DNA of 36,814 nt, from the NCBI GenBank assembly GCA_022601335.1, contig JAJACV010000059.1, forward strand, positions 1 through 36,814. The letters run 5' to 3'. Each line of letters begins with the position of its first letter. Within the stretch, counting starts at the first letter, position 1. The translations under genes and the position numbers were made by a program. A model generated the notes under the pieces. It was not told the origin of the DNA. It made no database searches and saw only the letters and a list, made by a program, of their open reading frames with translations. This document shows, piece after piece, positions 25,270-33,852 of the stretch. The DNA is from Chlamydiota bacterium (GTDB taxonomy: Bacteria; Chlamydiota; Chlamydiia; Chlamydiales; JAAZZY01).

Positions 25270-25963
25270 TTATTTTCCACGCAATAATACTAAAACAAGC
25301 TGCTACGTTGAGGGAATTTTTGCACCCAACTAAAGGAACCTCCACGATATGATCGGCTCTCTCAATTATTGAATTAGATACACCGTCTTCTTCATTTCCC
25401 ATTACCAGGGTAAATTTCTTTGGAAAAGTAAATGTATCTAGAGATTGAGCTTTATGATGCGTTTCAAAAACAATTAAAGGTTTTGGTAATTCAGAAATAT
25501 TTTTTTCAATAGTTTGGACATAGGAATGGCTTCCCATAGAAGTTTTTTGAACAGCTGGATGTAAAAGATTTGGCATCTGGGGAGAAAAACAAAGTTTTCC
25601 CAACCTAAATGCCTCAATGGTACGGACAATGTTTCCAATATTGTGAGCAGAGCGCAAGCGATCTAAATAAATCACAGCATCTAACCAATCTTTTTGAGCT
25701 TCAGCGCGATCCTTTTTTTTAACGAGAAAATCATGTTCAGAAATACCCAGGCCTGTTTCTTTAAAATGCCTATGAAAACTGTTAGAAATATTCGAGTGTG
25801 ATTCATCAGATGTCCATAAACAGTGCATCCAGCTTTCAAGTTGCAAAACTGTTTTGAAAGTATTTTGATCACGCGTCAGATAAAACTCTTTAAGTAGCTC
25901 ACATATTTTCTTATGCTGGCGAGCTATTGGAAAGGATAAAAACTTTCGCTGAGTAAAAAGCAT
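25241..25963 (-). CDS. SpoU/TrmH-family RNA 2'-O-methyltransferase
   Basis: SPOUT enzymes methylate the 2'-OH of tRNA or rRNA nucleotides with AdoMet. All three SpoU motifs are present: DRLRSAHNIGNIVRTIEAF (101-119, with N108 and catalytic R114), LVMGNEEDGVS (187-196), and VPLVGCKNSLNVAACFS (209-225). The N-terminal 90 residues are unlike the usual substrate-binding domains and may set specificity; the target is not readable. The ATG overlaps the ABC-F stop as TAATG, so the two are coupled. Its 3' end lies antisense to the end of rnpB. Confidence 0.88.
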   Translation of the reverse strand: MLFTQRKFLSFPIARQHKKICELLKEFYLTRDQNTFKTVLQLESWMHCLWTSDESHSNISNSFHRHFKETGLGISEHDFLVKKKDRAEAQKDWLDAVIYLDRLRSAHNIGNIVRTIEAFRLGKLCFSPQMPNLLHPAVQKTSMGSHSYVQTIEKNISELPKPLIVFETHHKAQSLDTFTFPKKFTLVMGNEEDGVSNSIIERADHIVEVPLVGCKNSLNVAACFSIIAWKIREDGKPDSV

Positions 25964-27549
25964 TAAACGTTTGTTTTATTATAAGCTTCAAGCGTTCCAT
26001 CAAAAAAGCGACAACTACCATCTTCTTCAAAAGCTATAATTTTTTCAGCCACCAATCCAATCAGGTCTTGGTCATGGCTTACAACAAGAACTGTTCCTTT
26101 ATATTTTTTTAGACCATCAGCCAGCGCAGAGACAGCTTCTAAGTCCAAGTGGTTATTCGGCTCATCTAAAAGGATAATATTGTGTTCTTGAAGCATCATA
26201 CCAGCTAAGATCAAGCGAGCTGTTTCACCACCTGAGAGACTAGAGACACTTTTAAAGGCATCATCTCCAGGGAAAAGCATCCTTCCGAGGGCTCCTCTAA
26301 TTTCTTGATCATAAACGCCATCTCTTCTAGATCTCAGCCAATCAAAAATAGGTGTTTTTTCACTCTTGTCAACCAAGTCGGCATGGTTCTGTGGAAAATA
26401 AGCTAATTTAACTTGGTGTCCGAGGGAAACTTCTCCTGAGGAGGGTTCCATGACCTGTGCTAGCATTTTAAGGAGAGTCGTTTTCCCCATCCCGTTGTTA
26501 CCAATCACACCAACTTTATCGCCTCTGTGAATTTCCAAGTTAAAAGGTTTAATCACCTCTACTTCTGGCTCATAACTTTTTGATATTTTTTTTGCTCTTA
26601 AAACGATACGCCCTGGAAGCTGATCTGATTGCTCTAAAGCAATATAGGGTCTTTGGATATTAGACTGTTTTAAATCTTGAGGTTGTAATCTAGCAATTTC
26701 CTTTTTTCTAGACTGCACTTGAGACGCACGAGTTCCCGCTCCAAATTTTGAGACAAACTCTTGCAATCGGGCAATTTTTTTCTCTTTAGATTTCTCTTCA
26801 TGCTCAGTGCGATTACGAACCGCTGTTTTCGCTAAAACCATTTGGTCATAGTTTCCAGGATAAATAATAACTGTCTCATAGTCTATATCAGCTATATGGG
26901 TGGTAACAGCATTCAAAAAATGTCTATCGTGACTAACAAGAATCAGAGTGCCCTTATACTCCACTAAAAAAGACTCCAGCCAACGAATTGACTTCATGTC
27001 TAAGTGGTTCGTTGGCTCATCTAAAATCAAAGCCCCAGGGTTACCGAATAAAGCTTGGCAGAGCAAAATACGAAATTGTAAATCCAATGGAACTTCGCTC
27101 ATCACTTTTTCATGAAATTCGCTATCAATTCCAGTCCCTAAAAGAAGAATTTCAGCATTAGCTTCTGCAGAATATCCATCTTCATCAGCAACAATTTCTT
27201 CAAGTTCTCCAAGACGCATCCCTATATCATCGGTCATTTCAACGTCATAGAGGCGATCTCGTTCTTGAAAGGCATCAAAAAGCCTTTGATTTCCCATAAT
27301 TACAACATCTAGCACTCTAAATTTTTTAAAATACTCAATATCCTGCCTTAGAAACCCAACTTTCGGAGGGAGCTTTATATGCCCTGTTGTAGGATCTTTT
27401 TGTCCCATTATTATTTTAAGCAGGGTTGATTTTCCAGCTCCATTAGGTCCCGTAAGTCCATATCGATTGCCCTCGTTAAAAGAGATAGTAACATTTTCGA
27501 ATAGGGTACGACTTCCGTAGGACATAGCCACAGAATCTAAGACGATCAT
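25963..27549 (-). CDS. ybiT: ABC-F ATPase, YbiT type
   Basis: ABC-F proteins bind the ribosome and have no membrane domain. The 528-aa protein has two ATPase modules: Walker A GPNGAGKS at 34-41 with ILDEPTNHLD, and GNNGMGKT at 350-357 with signature SLSGGETARL and LLDEPNNHLD. The first module has SEVPLDLQFR in place of an LSGGQ signature, as in YbiT. The charged interdomain linker (about 240-300) is present. The ATG at 27549 has AAGGAA six bases upstream; an upstream in-frame ATG at 27582 lacks a ribosome-binding site. In Chlamydia the homologue CT348 also neighbours xerC. Confidence 0.92.
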   Translation of the reverse strand: MIVLDSVAMSYGSRTLFENVTISFNEGNRYGLTGPNGAGKSTLLKIIMGQKDPTTGHIKLPPKVGFLRQDIEYFKKFRVLDVVIMGNQRLFDAFQERDRLYDVEMTDDIGMRLGELEEIVADEDGYSAEANAEILLLGTGIDSEFHEKVMSEVPLDLQFRILLCQALFGNPGALILDEPTNHLDMKSIRWLESFLVEYKGTLILVSHDRHFLNAVTTHIADIDYETVIIYPGNYDQMVLAKTAVRNRTEHEEKSKEKKIARLQEFVSKFGAGTRASQVQSRKKEIARLQPQDLKQSNIQRPYIALEQSDQLPGRIVLRAKKISKSYEPEVEVIKPFNLEIHRGDKVGVIGNNGMGKTTLLKMLAQVMEPSSGEVSLGHQVKLAYFPQNHADLVDKSEKTPIFDWLRSRRDGVYDQEIRGALGRMLFPGDDAFKSVSSLSGGETARLILAGMMLQEHNIILLDEPNNHLDLEAVSALADGLKKYKGTVLVVSHDQDLIGLVAEKIIAFEEDGSCRFFDGTLEAYNKTNV

Positions 27550-27619
27550 AAAAATTCCTTTATTGTTTAGGTGAAATAGCATACCATGTTTCTCACTAGA
27601 ATTTAAAGGAAATTTTCTT

Positions 27620-28579
27620 TTGTATATTAAAGCAGCCTACGACTTTCTATCTCAGTTAAAGTTGTTACATAATGCTTCTATCCACACATTAAGAAACTAC
27701 GCAATTGACCTAAATGCTTTAAAAACTTTTTTAGAAATGGGTTCTACTTCTCCTAAAATAAATTATATGGAGTCTTATCTAAATCGCGATTTGTCTAACG
27801 ACAGCCCTATAGATTTAGCTTCTATTTCGAGACGAACCATTCGTGAATTTTTAGCCCACCATGAGACGACCAGTAACCGCACTCAAATTCGCCGTATTTC
27901 AACTCTTAGATCCTTTTTTAAATTTCTAATGAATCAGAAGTTCATTTCATTCAATCCAATGGAAGAAATAGAGTCCCCTAAGTTTGAAAAAAAACTGCCG
28001 ATTTCCTTGAGCTATGATCAAGTACAAAATCTTTTTGAACAGCCCAATCTAGCTTCCTATCTAGATTATAGAGATAGATCAATGATGGAGTTGCTTTATA
28101 GTTCAGGCCTTAGAGTCAGCGAGCTAGTGGCACTTAATCGAGATGATTTTGACTTTGATTCTCTCCAAGTAAAACTTCGCGGTAAAGGAAAGAAAGAAAG
28201 GGTCATCCCAATTACTCAAAATGCAGCCACTTGGGTCGAGAACTATTTAAAGCACCCCATGCGCTACAAAAATAGTAAAGAGCATCTTCAAGAACAAGAT
28301 ACTAGAGGTGTTTTCCTCAATAAATGGGGGCAAAGAATTACGACTCGTTCAGTAGATCGCAAGTTTATGAAATACTTAATTAAAAGTGGTCTTCCAGGTA
28401 ATGTCACTCCCCACACCATCAGACACACGATTGCAACTCACTGGCTAGAAAACGGAATGGATTTGAAGACCATTCAGGTTATACTAGGCCATAGTTCTCT
28501 CTCAACAACCTCTATTTATACCCATGTGTCTGTAAAGCTGAAAAAAGACGTCTATGACAAGGCCCATCCAAGGGCTTAA
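27620..28579 (+). CDS. xerC: Tyrosine recombinase XerC
   Basis: XerC with XerD resolves chromosome dimers at dif, activated by FtsK. The 319-aa protein has the SAM-like N-terminal domain and complete catalytic set: R164 (SSGLRVSEL), K189 in GKGKKERV, H265 and R268 (HTIRHTIATH), H291 (LGHSSL) and nucleophile Y300 (TTSIYTHV). The start is TTG with AAAGGA about nine bases upstream, and no nearer ATG fits. It diverges from the ABC-F gene across 70 bases and its stop overlaps that of the speD-like gene by four bases. Position beside the ABC-F gene fits XerC (CT347) rather than a phage integrase. Confidence 0.92.
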   Translation: MYIKAAYDFLSQLKLLHNASIHTLRNYAIDLNALKTFLEMGSTSPKINYMESYLNRDLSNDSPIDLASISRRTIREFLAHHETTSNRTQIRRISTLRSFFKFLMNQKFISFNPMEEIESPKFEKKLPISLSYDQVQNLFEQPNLASYLDYRDRSMMELLYSSGLRVSELVALNRDDFDFDSLQVKLRGKGKKERVIPITQNAATWVENYLKHPMRYKNSKEHLQEQDTRGVFLNKWGQRITTRSVDRKFMKYLIKSGLPGNVTPHTIRHTIATHWLENGMDLKTIQVILGHSSLSTTSIYTHVSVKLKKDVYDKAHPRA

Positions 28580-29025
28580 TATTTACGACTCTTCAAAGTA
28601 AGTTCCTCGATACCTTCTCCTCTTGAGATAAGTCTTGCTTCCACTTTTTCAGGCTGTAAATAATTTGCTAAAATCTTTTGAAAACTATCGTTATCAGCAC
28701 TTGTTCCACAAGTAAACAAATCTACAAAACAAGCGTTATGCTCAGGATAGGTATGAATACTTGCATGGCTCTCAGAGAGTAAAAGAACTTGTGTCATCCC
28801 TTGTGGCTCAAATTTATAGGAGGAGGTTGACAGTACAGATAGCCCCGAGGCTTTCGCAGCTTCGAGCATTTTGGCCTCCAAAACTCCTTCAGCACAAAGA
28901 GCCTGAGAGTCACATCCTATGTATGAAACAATTAAGTGTCTTCCAATAAAATCGTAATTACAATCTTCAGAATGTCCCCATTGAGCTACAAAAAAAATTA
29001 TAACAGACAAAAAAATACGCAACAT
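28576..29025 (-). CDS. speD: SpeD-like S-adenosylmethionine decarboxylase proenzyme with signal peptide
   Basis: SpeD enzymes self-cleave to create a pyruvoyl cofactor and normally decarboxylate AdoMet for spermidine synthesis. The core is intact: ESHASIHTYPE with cleavage expected between E85 and S86, then H91 and C106 (FTCG) at the same spacing as in the bacterial family. The oddity is the N-terminus: MLRIFLSVIIFFVAQWGHSEDC looks like a signal peptide or anchor, placing a normally cytoplasmic enzyme outside the inner membrane. A perfect AAGGAGG precedes the ATG. No speE is nearby. Some SpeD homologues decarboxylate arginine or ornithine instead, so the substrate is open. Confidence 0.85.
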   Translation of the reverse strand: MLRIFLSVIIFFVAQWGHSEDCNYDFIGRHLIVSYIGCDSQALCAEGVLEAKMLEAAKASGLSVLSTSSYKFEPQGMTQVLLLSESHASIHTYPEHNACFVDLFTCGTSADNDSFQKILANYLQPEKVEARLISRGEGIEELTLKSRKY

Positions 29026-29106
29026 AATCCTCCTTTTTAAAAACTAGGAAAAGATCATATTAACTGAATGTATTTTATTAATAGTTAATTAAAAACTATT
29101 ACTATG

Positions 29107-29826
29107 CTAATAATTCCACTGAATACCGAAATAAGGAGCAAATTGATAGACTGTCTTTATTCTAAATGGGTTACCTAAAGCAATTTTACGAGACCCCTGC
29201 TGACTCATTTTACCTATAGACCTTGCCTGCCCCCAATTATTGTATTTACATCCTAAAAGAACTGAGAAGCGACTATTTGGGTGAACGCTTTGAATTCTCA
29301 AGCCTAAATCAAGCATCCAAATTACATTAGCAGAAATTTTTTGTCTTAGAGCTAGCGGTTCGTTATCAAAATTTGGAGCTGTATTCATAAAATTGACTTG
29401 GGTATCTGTCCAGCTCTGCCAACCTGATCCAACACCCGCCCCAAAGTAAAAAGAAGATGCTACATTTCTACAAACGAGCGAATACGGAAAATCAAAAGTA
29501 AATTTAAGGGCTAATCCATTCAAATTTAAACTCGAAATAAATTGGGCATATTGGCTGGTACTAGGTGGAGCAAAAGCAGGTAACACTTTAGTTTGAAGTG
29601 TCACACCAGTTTGATACTGATAAGACAAAGCGAGACGAAATAATGCATTAAATTGGCAGGCTAAAAGATATTCAAAAAGAGGAGTCTTGTTATAGCTCAA
29701 ACTCCCTTTCAATGGAACATCTCGAAAATTAGCCGTATTAAAATTTAAAACAGGCTCTCCCATCAAATTACCTCGAAGCCCACTAAAGTAGAGAAAACCC
29801 ATTCCTAAATTAAACTGAGCCCCAAT
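29107..29826 (-). repeat. OMP repeat unit 3 (C-terminal)
   Basis: Residues 614-852 of the triple-repeat protein plus the stop codon. It begins with the GMGFLYFSGLRGNLMG block and ends APYFGIQWNY, the true C-terminus with a terminal aromatic residue. Confidence 0.75.
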
Positions 29827-31665
29827 CATTGGGAAGCAATTAAAATCTTTATTGTTTTTCCAATAAATTTTGGAAGTTGCCTGTTTTCTTTCTTTTCTGT
29901 GATTCCGCCTTGTTAGAGAGTCTCCTGAAGCAAAATACCATTCAAAACCTAAGTAAGGTGCGAATTGATATACCGTTTTAATTTTAAATGGCTGTGCAAG
30001 TCCAAGTTTATAACTTTTTTGCTGTGATAGTTTTCCAATAGATCTAGCTTGTCCCCATTGATTATATTTACACCCCATTAACACAGCAAAGGAGCTCTCC
30101 TGAAAAGCATCTCTAATACAAATCCCACTATCAAGCATCCACACGAGATTAGCTGAAATTTTTTGATTAAGAGATAAAGGGTCATTGCTACTTTGAACAA
30201 ATTGTGCATCTATTCTGGAATAATAAACTCTACTGCGAGTCCAACTCTGCCAACCAGGCCCCACCCCTACAGCACAATAGGGAGTTAAACTAGCTCTTCT
30301 CCAATTCAGGGAAAGAGGGAGTTGAAAAACAGCTTTTGCCAAAATAGCATTTAGACTCAAATTAGAAACAAACTGACCGTAAGTATTAAACCAATTACTG
30401 TTTGTAAGAAAAGCCGGCAGCGCTTTTGTTTGAATAGTCAGACTGCTTTGATACTGGTAAGACAATGCCACTTTAAGCCACGATTTTAAATGATAGCCAA
30501 ATAAATACTCAAACAACGGAGTTCTGTTGTAGCTCAAAGAGCCTTTCAGCGGAATATTTTGACAGTAAGTTTCCAAAAGTGTAGTAGAGGCCGGGTTAGG
30601 CGTTAAGTTTCCACGTACCCCACTGAAGTATAAGAATCCTATACCTGCATTTACTTCTGTCCAAACTTTCCATGAAGGTTGAAAAATGGGGCCAACGACC
30701 CAATAAGGCACAGTTAAATCGATTTCTTTTTTATTAATGATATATTGATTTTGGCTATTATTGATTGAAAAATTCCATTGAACACCTAGATAAGGGGCAA
30801 ATTGATAAATGGTTTTTATCCTAAAAGGCTCGATTAAAGATAATTTAATCCAGTCTTGTTGAGACATTTTTCCAATAGACCTGGCCTGCCCCCAGTAGTT
30901 ATACTTACAGCCCATTAAAATGTTAAAGGAGCTTTTTGGATAAGCTATTTGAATTTTAACTCCTGCATCAGCCATCCAAATTAAATTTTCAGAAATTTTC
31001 TGCCTTAGAACTAAAGGTTCAGTCGCTGCAATAGTATTACCTAAAGAGCGATTGAGTTGATTATTAGTCCAACTTTGCCACCCCCCACCTACACCTATTG
31101 CCAAATAGGAAGCTAGAGTAGCTTTTTTGGAAAGGGCCACCAGTGGAGCTTTTAGGTAAATTTTAGCTAAAGCCCCATTGAGACTTAAGTTTGATGAAAG
31201 CTGCATATAGGAGCTTGGATAGCTTCCATAACCCAACGCTTTTGTTTGTATCGAGACACTACCTTGATACTGATAAGAGAGAGCTACATCTACCCATTTT
31301 TTAAACGAATAACCAACTAGGTATTCAAAAAGGGGTGTTCTGTTATAAATTAATCGCCCTTTTACAGGTATTGAATCAGTATCATCGAAAGTAAATAGAT
31401 TCGAGGGACGACCCATTATATCGCCTTTTACACCACTGAAGTAGAGAAGACCCAAACCTATGTTACTTTGAAAAAATACAGATGGCTCAAGCGAATCCCT
31501 CTTTTGTTTTTTAAGGTCTTTAAAAGTCCTTTTTCCTTTAGATTCTGACGATGTATAGGCTTCATTTAAAAGATTGATATCTAAAGCAGCTTCATGACAG
31601 CTTAGCGACTGAAATGACAAAATACTAGATAGTAATAAAACAAAAAGGCACTTAAATCTACACAT
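29107..31665 (-). CDS. Triple-repeat outer-membrane beta-barrel protein
   Basis: After a signal peptide (about residues 1-25) and a basic segment, the 852-aa protein consists of three homologous units at about 62-299, 332-578 and 614-852. Each unit runs from GxGFLYFSGxRG through LKGSLSYNRTPLFEYL, LSYQYQ, GWQSWT and GCKYNxWGQARSIGKxSQQ to IKTxYQFAPYxGxxW. Each ends with an aromatic residue pattern (WNF, WYF, WNY) like the C-terminal signal of barrel proteins. Charged linkers of about 30-35 residues separate the units. The units resemble the MOMP-like proteins of environmental chlamydiae and Legionella, from memory. A porin or adhesin role is likely, and three linked barrels or one enlarged barrel are both possible. 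Confidence 0.85.
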   Translation of the reverse strand: MCRFKCLFVLLLSSILSFQSLSCHEAALDINLLNEAYTSSESKGKRTFKDLKKQKRDSLEPSVFFQSNIGLGLLYFSGVKGDIMGRPSNLFTFDDTDSIPVKGRLIYNRTPLFEYLVGYSFKKWVDVALSYQYQGSVSIQTKALGYGSYPSSYMQLSSNLSLNGALAKIYLKAPLVALSKKATLASYLAIGVGGGWQSWTNNQLNRSLGNTIAATEPLVLRQKISENLIWMADAGVKIQIAYPKSSFNILMGCKYNYWGQARSIGKMSQQDWIKLSLIEPFRIKTIYQFAPYLGVQWNFSINNSQNQYIINKKEIDLTVPYWVVGPIFQPSWKVWTEVNAGIGFLYFSGVRGNLTPNPASTTLLETYCQNIPLKGSLSYNRTPLFEYLFGYHLKSWLKVALSYQYQSSLTIQTKALPAFLTNSNWFNTYGQFVSNLSLNAILAKAVFQLPLSLNWRRASLTPYCAVGVGPGWQSWTRSRVYYSRIDAQFVQSSNDPLSLNQKISANLVWMLDSGICIRDAFQESSFAVLMGCKYNQWGQARSIGKLSQQKSYKLGLAQPFKIKTVYQFAPYLGFEWYFASGDSLTRRNHRKERKQATSKIYWKNNKDFNCFPMIGAQFNLGMGFLYFSGLRGNLMGEPVLNFNTANFRDVPLKGSLSYNKTPLFEYLLACQFNALFRLALSYQYQTGVTLQTKVLPAFAPPSTSQYAQFISSLNLNGLALKFTFDFPYSLVCRNVASSFYFGAGVGSGWQSWTDTQVNFMNTAPNFDNEPLALRQKISANVIWMLDLGLRIQSVHPNSRFSVLLGCKYNNWGQARSIGKMSQQGSRKIALGNPFRIKTVYQFAPYFGIQWNY
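29932..30672 (-). repeat. OMP repeat unit 2 (middle)
   Basis: Residues 332-578. It begins before GIGFLYFSGVRGNL and ends APYLGFEWYF. A linker rich in arginine and lysine follows before unit 3. Confidence 0.75.
30769..31482 (-). repeat. OMP repeat unit 1 (N-terminal)
   Basis: Residues 62-299. It contains GLGLLYFSGVKGDIMG, RLIYNRTPLFEYL and ends APYLGVQWNF. An asparagine-rich linker follows before unit 2. Confidence 0.75.
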
Positions 31666-31688
31666 GAAAAACCCTAGTGAAAAAATTT

Positions 31689-31716
31689 AATCTACATTTT
31701 TTTTATTAAAATGCAA
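31689..31716 (-). promoter_or_regulatory. Candidate promoter of the triple-repeat OMP
   Basis: On the minus strand TTGCAT (31711-31716) and TAGATT (31689-31694) are separated by 16 bases, followed by AGGG about seven bases before the ATG. It would let the OMP be transcribed separately from RNase Z upstream. Confidence 0.45.
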
Positions 31717-31741
31717 AATATTTTTTTTACTAGAATTCCTT

Positions 31742-32650
31742 TTAGTCTCTTTCGAATTCGAATACTTTAAAATCTTCTGCAATTTCTGTATTGGGAAACA
31801 CAGCTCTTGCTTCTTCTAATAATTCATGAGTGCTTTGATAACGAGCTGAAAAATGAGTTAAGATTAGTTTTTTAGCTTTCGCTTCTCGTGCTATCTGAGC
31901 TGCCTGCCTCGCTGTCATATGATGATGATCATAAGCTAGAGCTTTATCACAATCGGCATAAGTGGCCTCGCTAACTAAAAGCTTTGCTCCTTTTGCAAGT
32001 TTCACAATCTGAGGACATTTACGAGAATCTACTGCGTAAACAAAAGAATCTCCTTTCCGAATCCAGCTCACTTCATCTAAAGAAACTTCCACACCATCAA
32101 CATTTAAGGAGCCTTGCTCATGTAATTTTCTAACATGAGGACCTTTGATATTAAGCGCCTGCAATTTTTCTTTATCAAACTTTCTTTGGTCAGACTCTGT
32201 AATTCTCCATCCAATATTTTCAATCCCATGCTCTAAAAAAGTAGCTTCTATTTTAAACTTTCCACTATCTTCAACAATACCCTCTTCGAAAACAGGATGC
32301 TCTACAACCTTTAAAGTATCATGATATACCGTCCCATATCTTAGGCGATCAAAAAACTTTTTATAACGTCCTGGGTAATAGCAGTGCACTGTATGAGAAA
32401 CTTTATCTAAATTCAGACGCATTAACATAGACCCCAAACCCAAACAATGATCTCCATGGAAGTGGCTTATAAAGATACGAGTGATGCAAGTAGGCGCTAC
32501 GTTTGCGTAAATAAACTGTCTTTGAGTCCCTTCACCCGGATCAAATAAAAAACCCTCACCATTCCATCGCAACAAGTAGGCGCCATGATTTCGAAATCGA
32601 GTAGGGGTTTGTGAAGACGACCCCAAAATAATAAAATCTCGTACTGTCAT
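31742..32650 (-). CDS. rnz: Ribonuclease Z
   Basis: RNase Z trims tRNA 3' ends, needed here because tRNA genes such as the tRNA-His in this window lack an encoded CCA. The zinc motif SHFHGDH carries H63, H65, D67 and H68. Further ligands fit H141, D208 and H266 (LTHFSARY), and the family motif HHHMTA is at 242-247. The 302-aa length is normal for the short bacterial form. It matches chlamydial CT346. The ATG overlaps the rhomboid stop (ATGA), so it belongs to the lon-hldE-rhomboid unit. Confidence 0.94.
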   Translation of the reverse strand: MTVRDFIILGSSSQTPTRFRNHGAYLLRWNGEGFLFDPGEGTQRQFIYANVAPTCITRIFISHFHGDHCLGLGSMLMRLNLDKVSHTVHCYYPGRYKKFFDRLRYGTVYHDTLKVVEHPVFEEGIVEDSGKFKIEATFLEHGIENIGWRITESDQRKFDKEKLQALNIKGPHVRKLHEQGSLNVDGVEVSLDEVSWIRKGDSFVYAVDSRKCPQIVKLAKGAKLLVSEATYADCDKALAYDHHHMTARQAAQIAREAKAKKLILTHFSARYQSTHELLEEARAVFPNTEIAEDFKVFEFERD

Positions 32651-33852
32651 TTTTTCAACTTACCTAAATTCCATGCAGAAAAAAAGTTGAGTGATCCCAA
32701 CCCTAGCCCCATCAACGCACCCACAACATGAGCCGTATTTGCAATATTGGGAGCTATCCCTCTCTTTCCAGATAGTTCTAGAGCAAACGATACGACTTGC
32801 AGAGCACACAGTGCAATGACATAAAAAGCCAAAAAGTAAAGAGTGGGCCTTTGTATTGAGTAACCTTCCCAAGCAGCTTTTGACTGTCTCATATAAATGA
32901 AACCAGCCATTCCCATAATCACTCCAGAGAGGCCTAAAAAATTAGGGCCACTCATTAGGTACTGAGCAGTATTTGAAACTAGAGCGACAATAATAATAAA
33001 AAAGGTAAACTTCCAAAAACCAATTCTGCTCTCCATTTGAGTCCCTAAAAACGCAAACCAAATTAAATTAAATAAAATATGAAATAAATTGGCATGTAAA
33101 AAAGCGGGTGAAACTAGCCTCCAAATGTCTCCTTGAGCGATTTGTTCGAAAGTAGGAGACTCGGTAAAAGCTTTGTTCAAAGAAGTGACGGCTTTAGCCG
33201 GAACAAAATAGGTTTCATAATACCCATGCCAATAAGGAGTTGTTTGATATCGGTACATCTGCTGAAAAGCCCCTTGAGTACCAAGAAAAGCTGCGTGATC
33301 TTCAGAGTTTTGATAGTCTCTAATAAATTCATAGGCATATTGAAAGGCCAAGGGATTTTCATAAGTTAATTGATTATAGGGCACTGTAAAATTCAAACCT
33401 ATATCTAAGGTATGTCCTGAATAATCGATTTTTTTAGGAGCACTAAAAACAGCCCACGTAAATAGAAATATACATAAAATAATTACTCCTACGGTGAGCT
33501 TTCCGAACCCTTGTGATTGCGCTTGGTTCGTGTTTAGCTTATTTTCTTCTTCTACGGCAGGTACATCTTCTTCGTTAAGTTCGGATTGCCTTTCTCTAGA
33601 GTCTACAATGTTTTGAGCTTCTAGCTTCTCCATGAGCTCTTCTTGCAGGGCTTCTTGTGACGGTGCCCAGTTGGGGTTATCTTCAAATTCTTTGTAAGCT
33701 TTTTGAGCTAGCGGGATATCATCTTCATTAAAGACCCAAATATGTGATTCTGTTGACTTTTGTTCCACTTGACTTTTTATTTTTTTCTCTAATAAAAACA
33801 AATGGAATTTCTGAGCTTTTTCGTGATTCTCTATACTGACTACTAAACGCAT
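32647..33852 (-). CDS. GlpG-type rhomboid intramembrane serine protease
   Basis: Rhomboids cut membrane proteins within the bilayer. The catalytic dyad is S309 in GLSG and H375 in ANTAHVVGALMG; H253, H258 and N262 in HANLFHILFNL match the conserved second-helix motif of GlpG. The first 115 residues are a soluble, acidic cytoplasmic domain reminiscent of the GlpG N-domain, followed by the first membrane helix (about 118-136). About 100 residues then separate this helix from the catalytic core, longer than the GlpG L1 loop. The ATG lies ten bases inside the hldE-like gene, and its own stop overlaps rnz. Confidence 0.9.
   Translation of the reverse strand: MRLVVSIENHEKAQKFHLFLLEKKIKSQVEQKSTESHIWVFNEDDIPLAQKAYKEFEDNPNWAPSQEALQEELMEKLEAQNIVDSRERQSELNEEDVPAVEEENKLNTNQAQSQGFGKLTVGVIILCIFLFTWAVFSAPKKIDYSGHTLDIGLNFTVPYNQLTYENPLAFQYAYEFIRDYQNSEDHAAFLGTQGAFQQMYRYQTTPYWHGYYETYFVPAKAVTSLNKAFTESPTFEQIAQGDIWRLVSPAFLHANLFHILFNLIWFAFLGTQMESRIGFWKFTFFIIIVALVSNTAQYLMSGPNFLGLSGVIMGMAGFIYMRQSKAAWEGYSIQRPTLYFLAFYVIALCALQVVSFALELSGKRGIAPNIANTAHVVGALMGLGLGSLNFFSAWNLGKLKK

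Noticed and set aside
27620..28579. Tyrosine recombinase considered as an integrase of a mobile element
   Set aside because: Size, catalytic pattern and location beside the ABC-F gene match the chromosomal XerC. No att-like repeats or phage genes flank it.
29080..29100. AATAGTT/AACTATT hairpin after the OMP gene, considered as its terminator
   Set aside because: The stem is almost pure AT and no T-run follows on the minus strand, so termination is unlikely.
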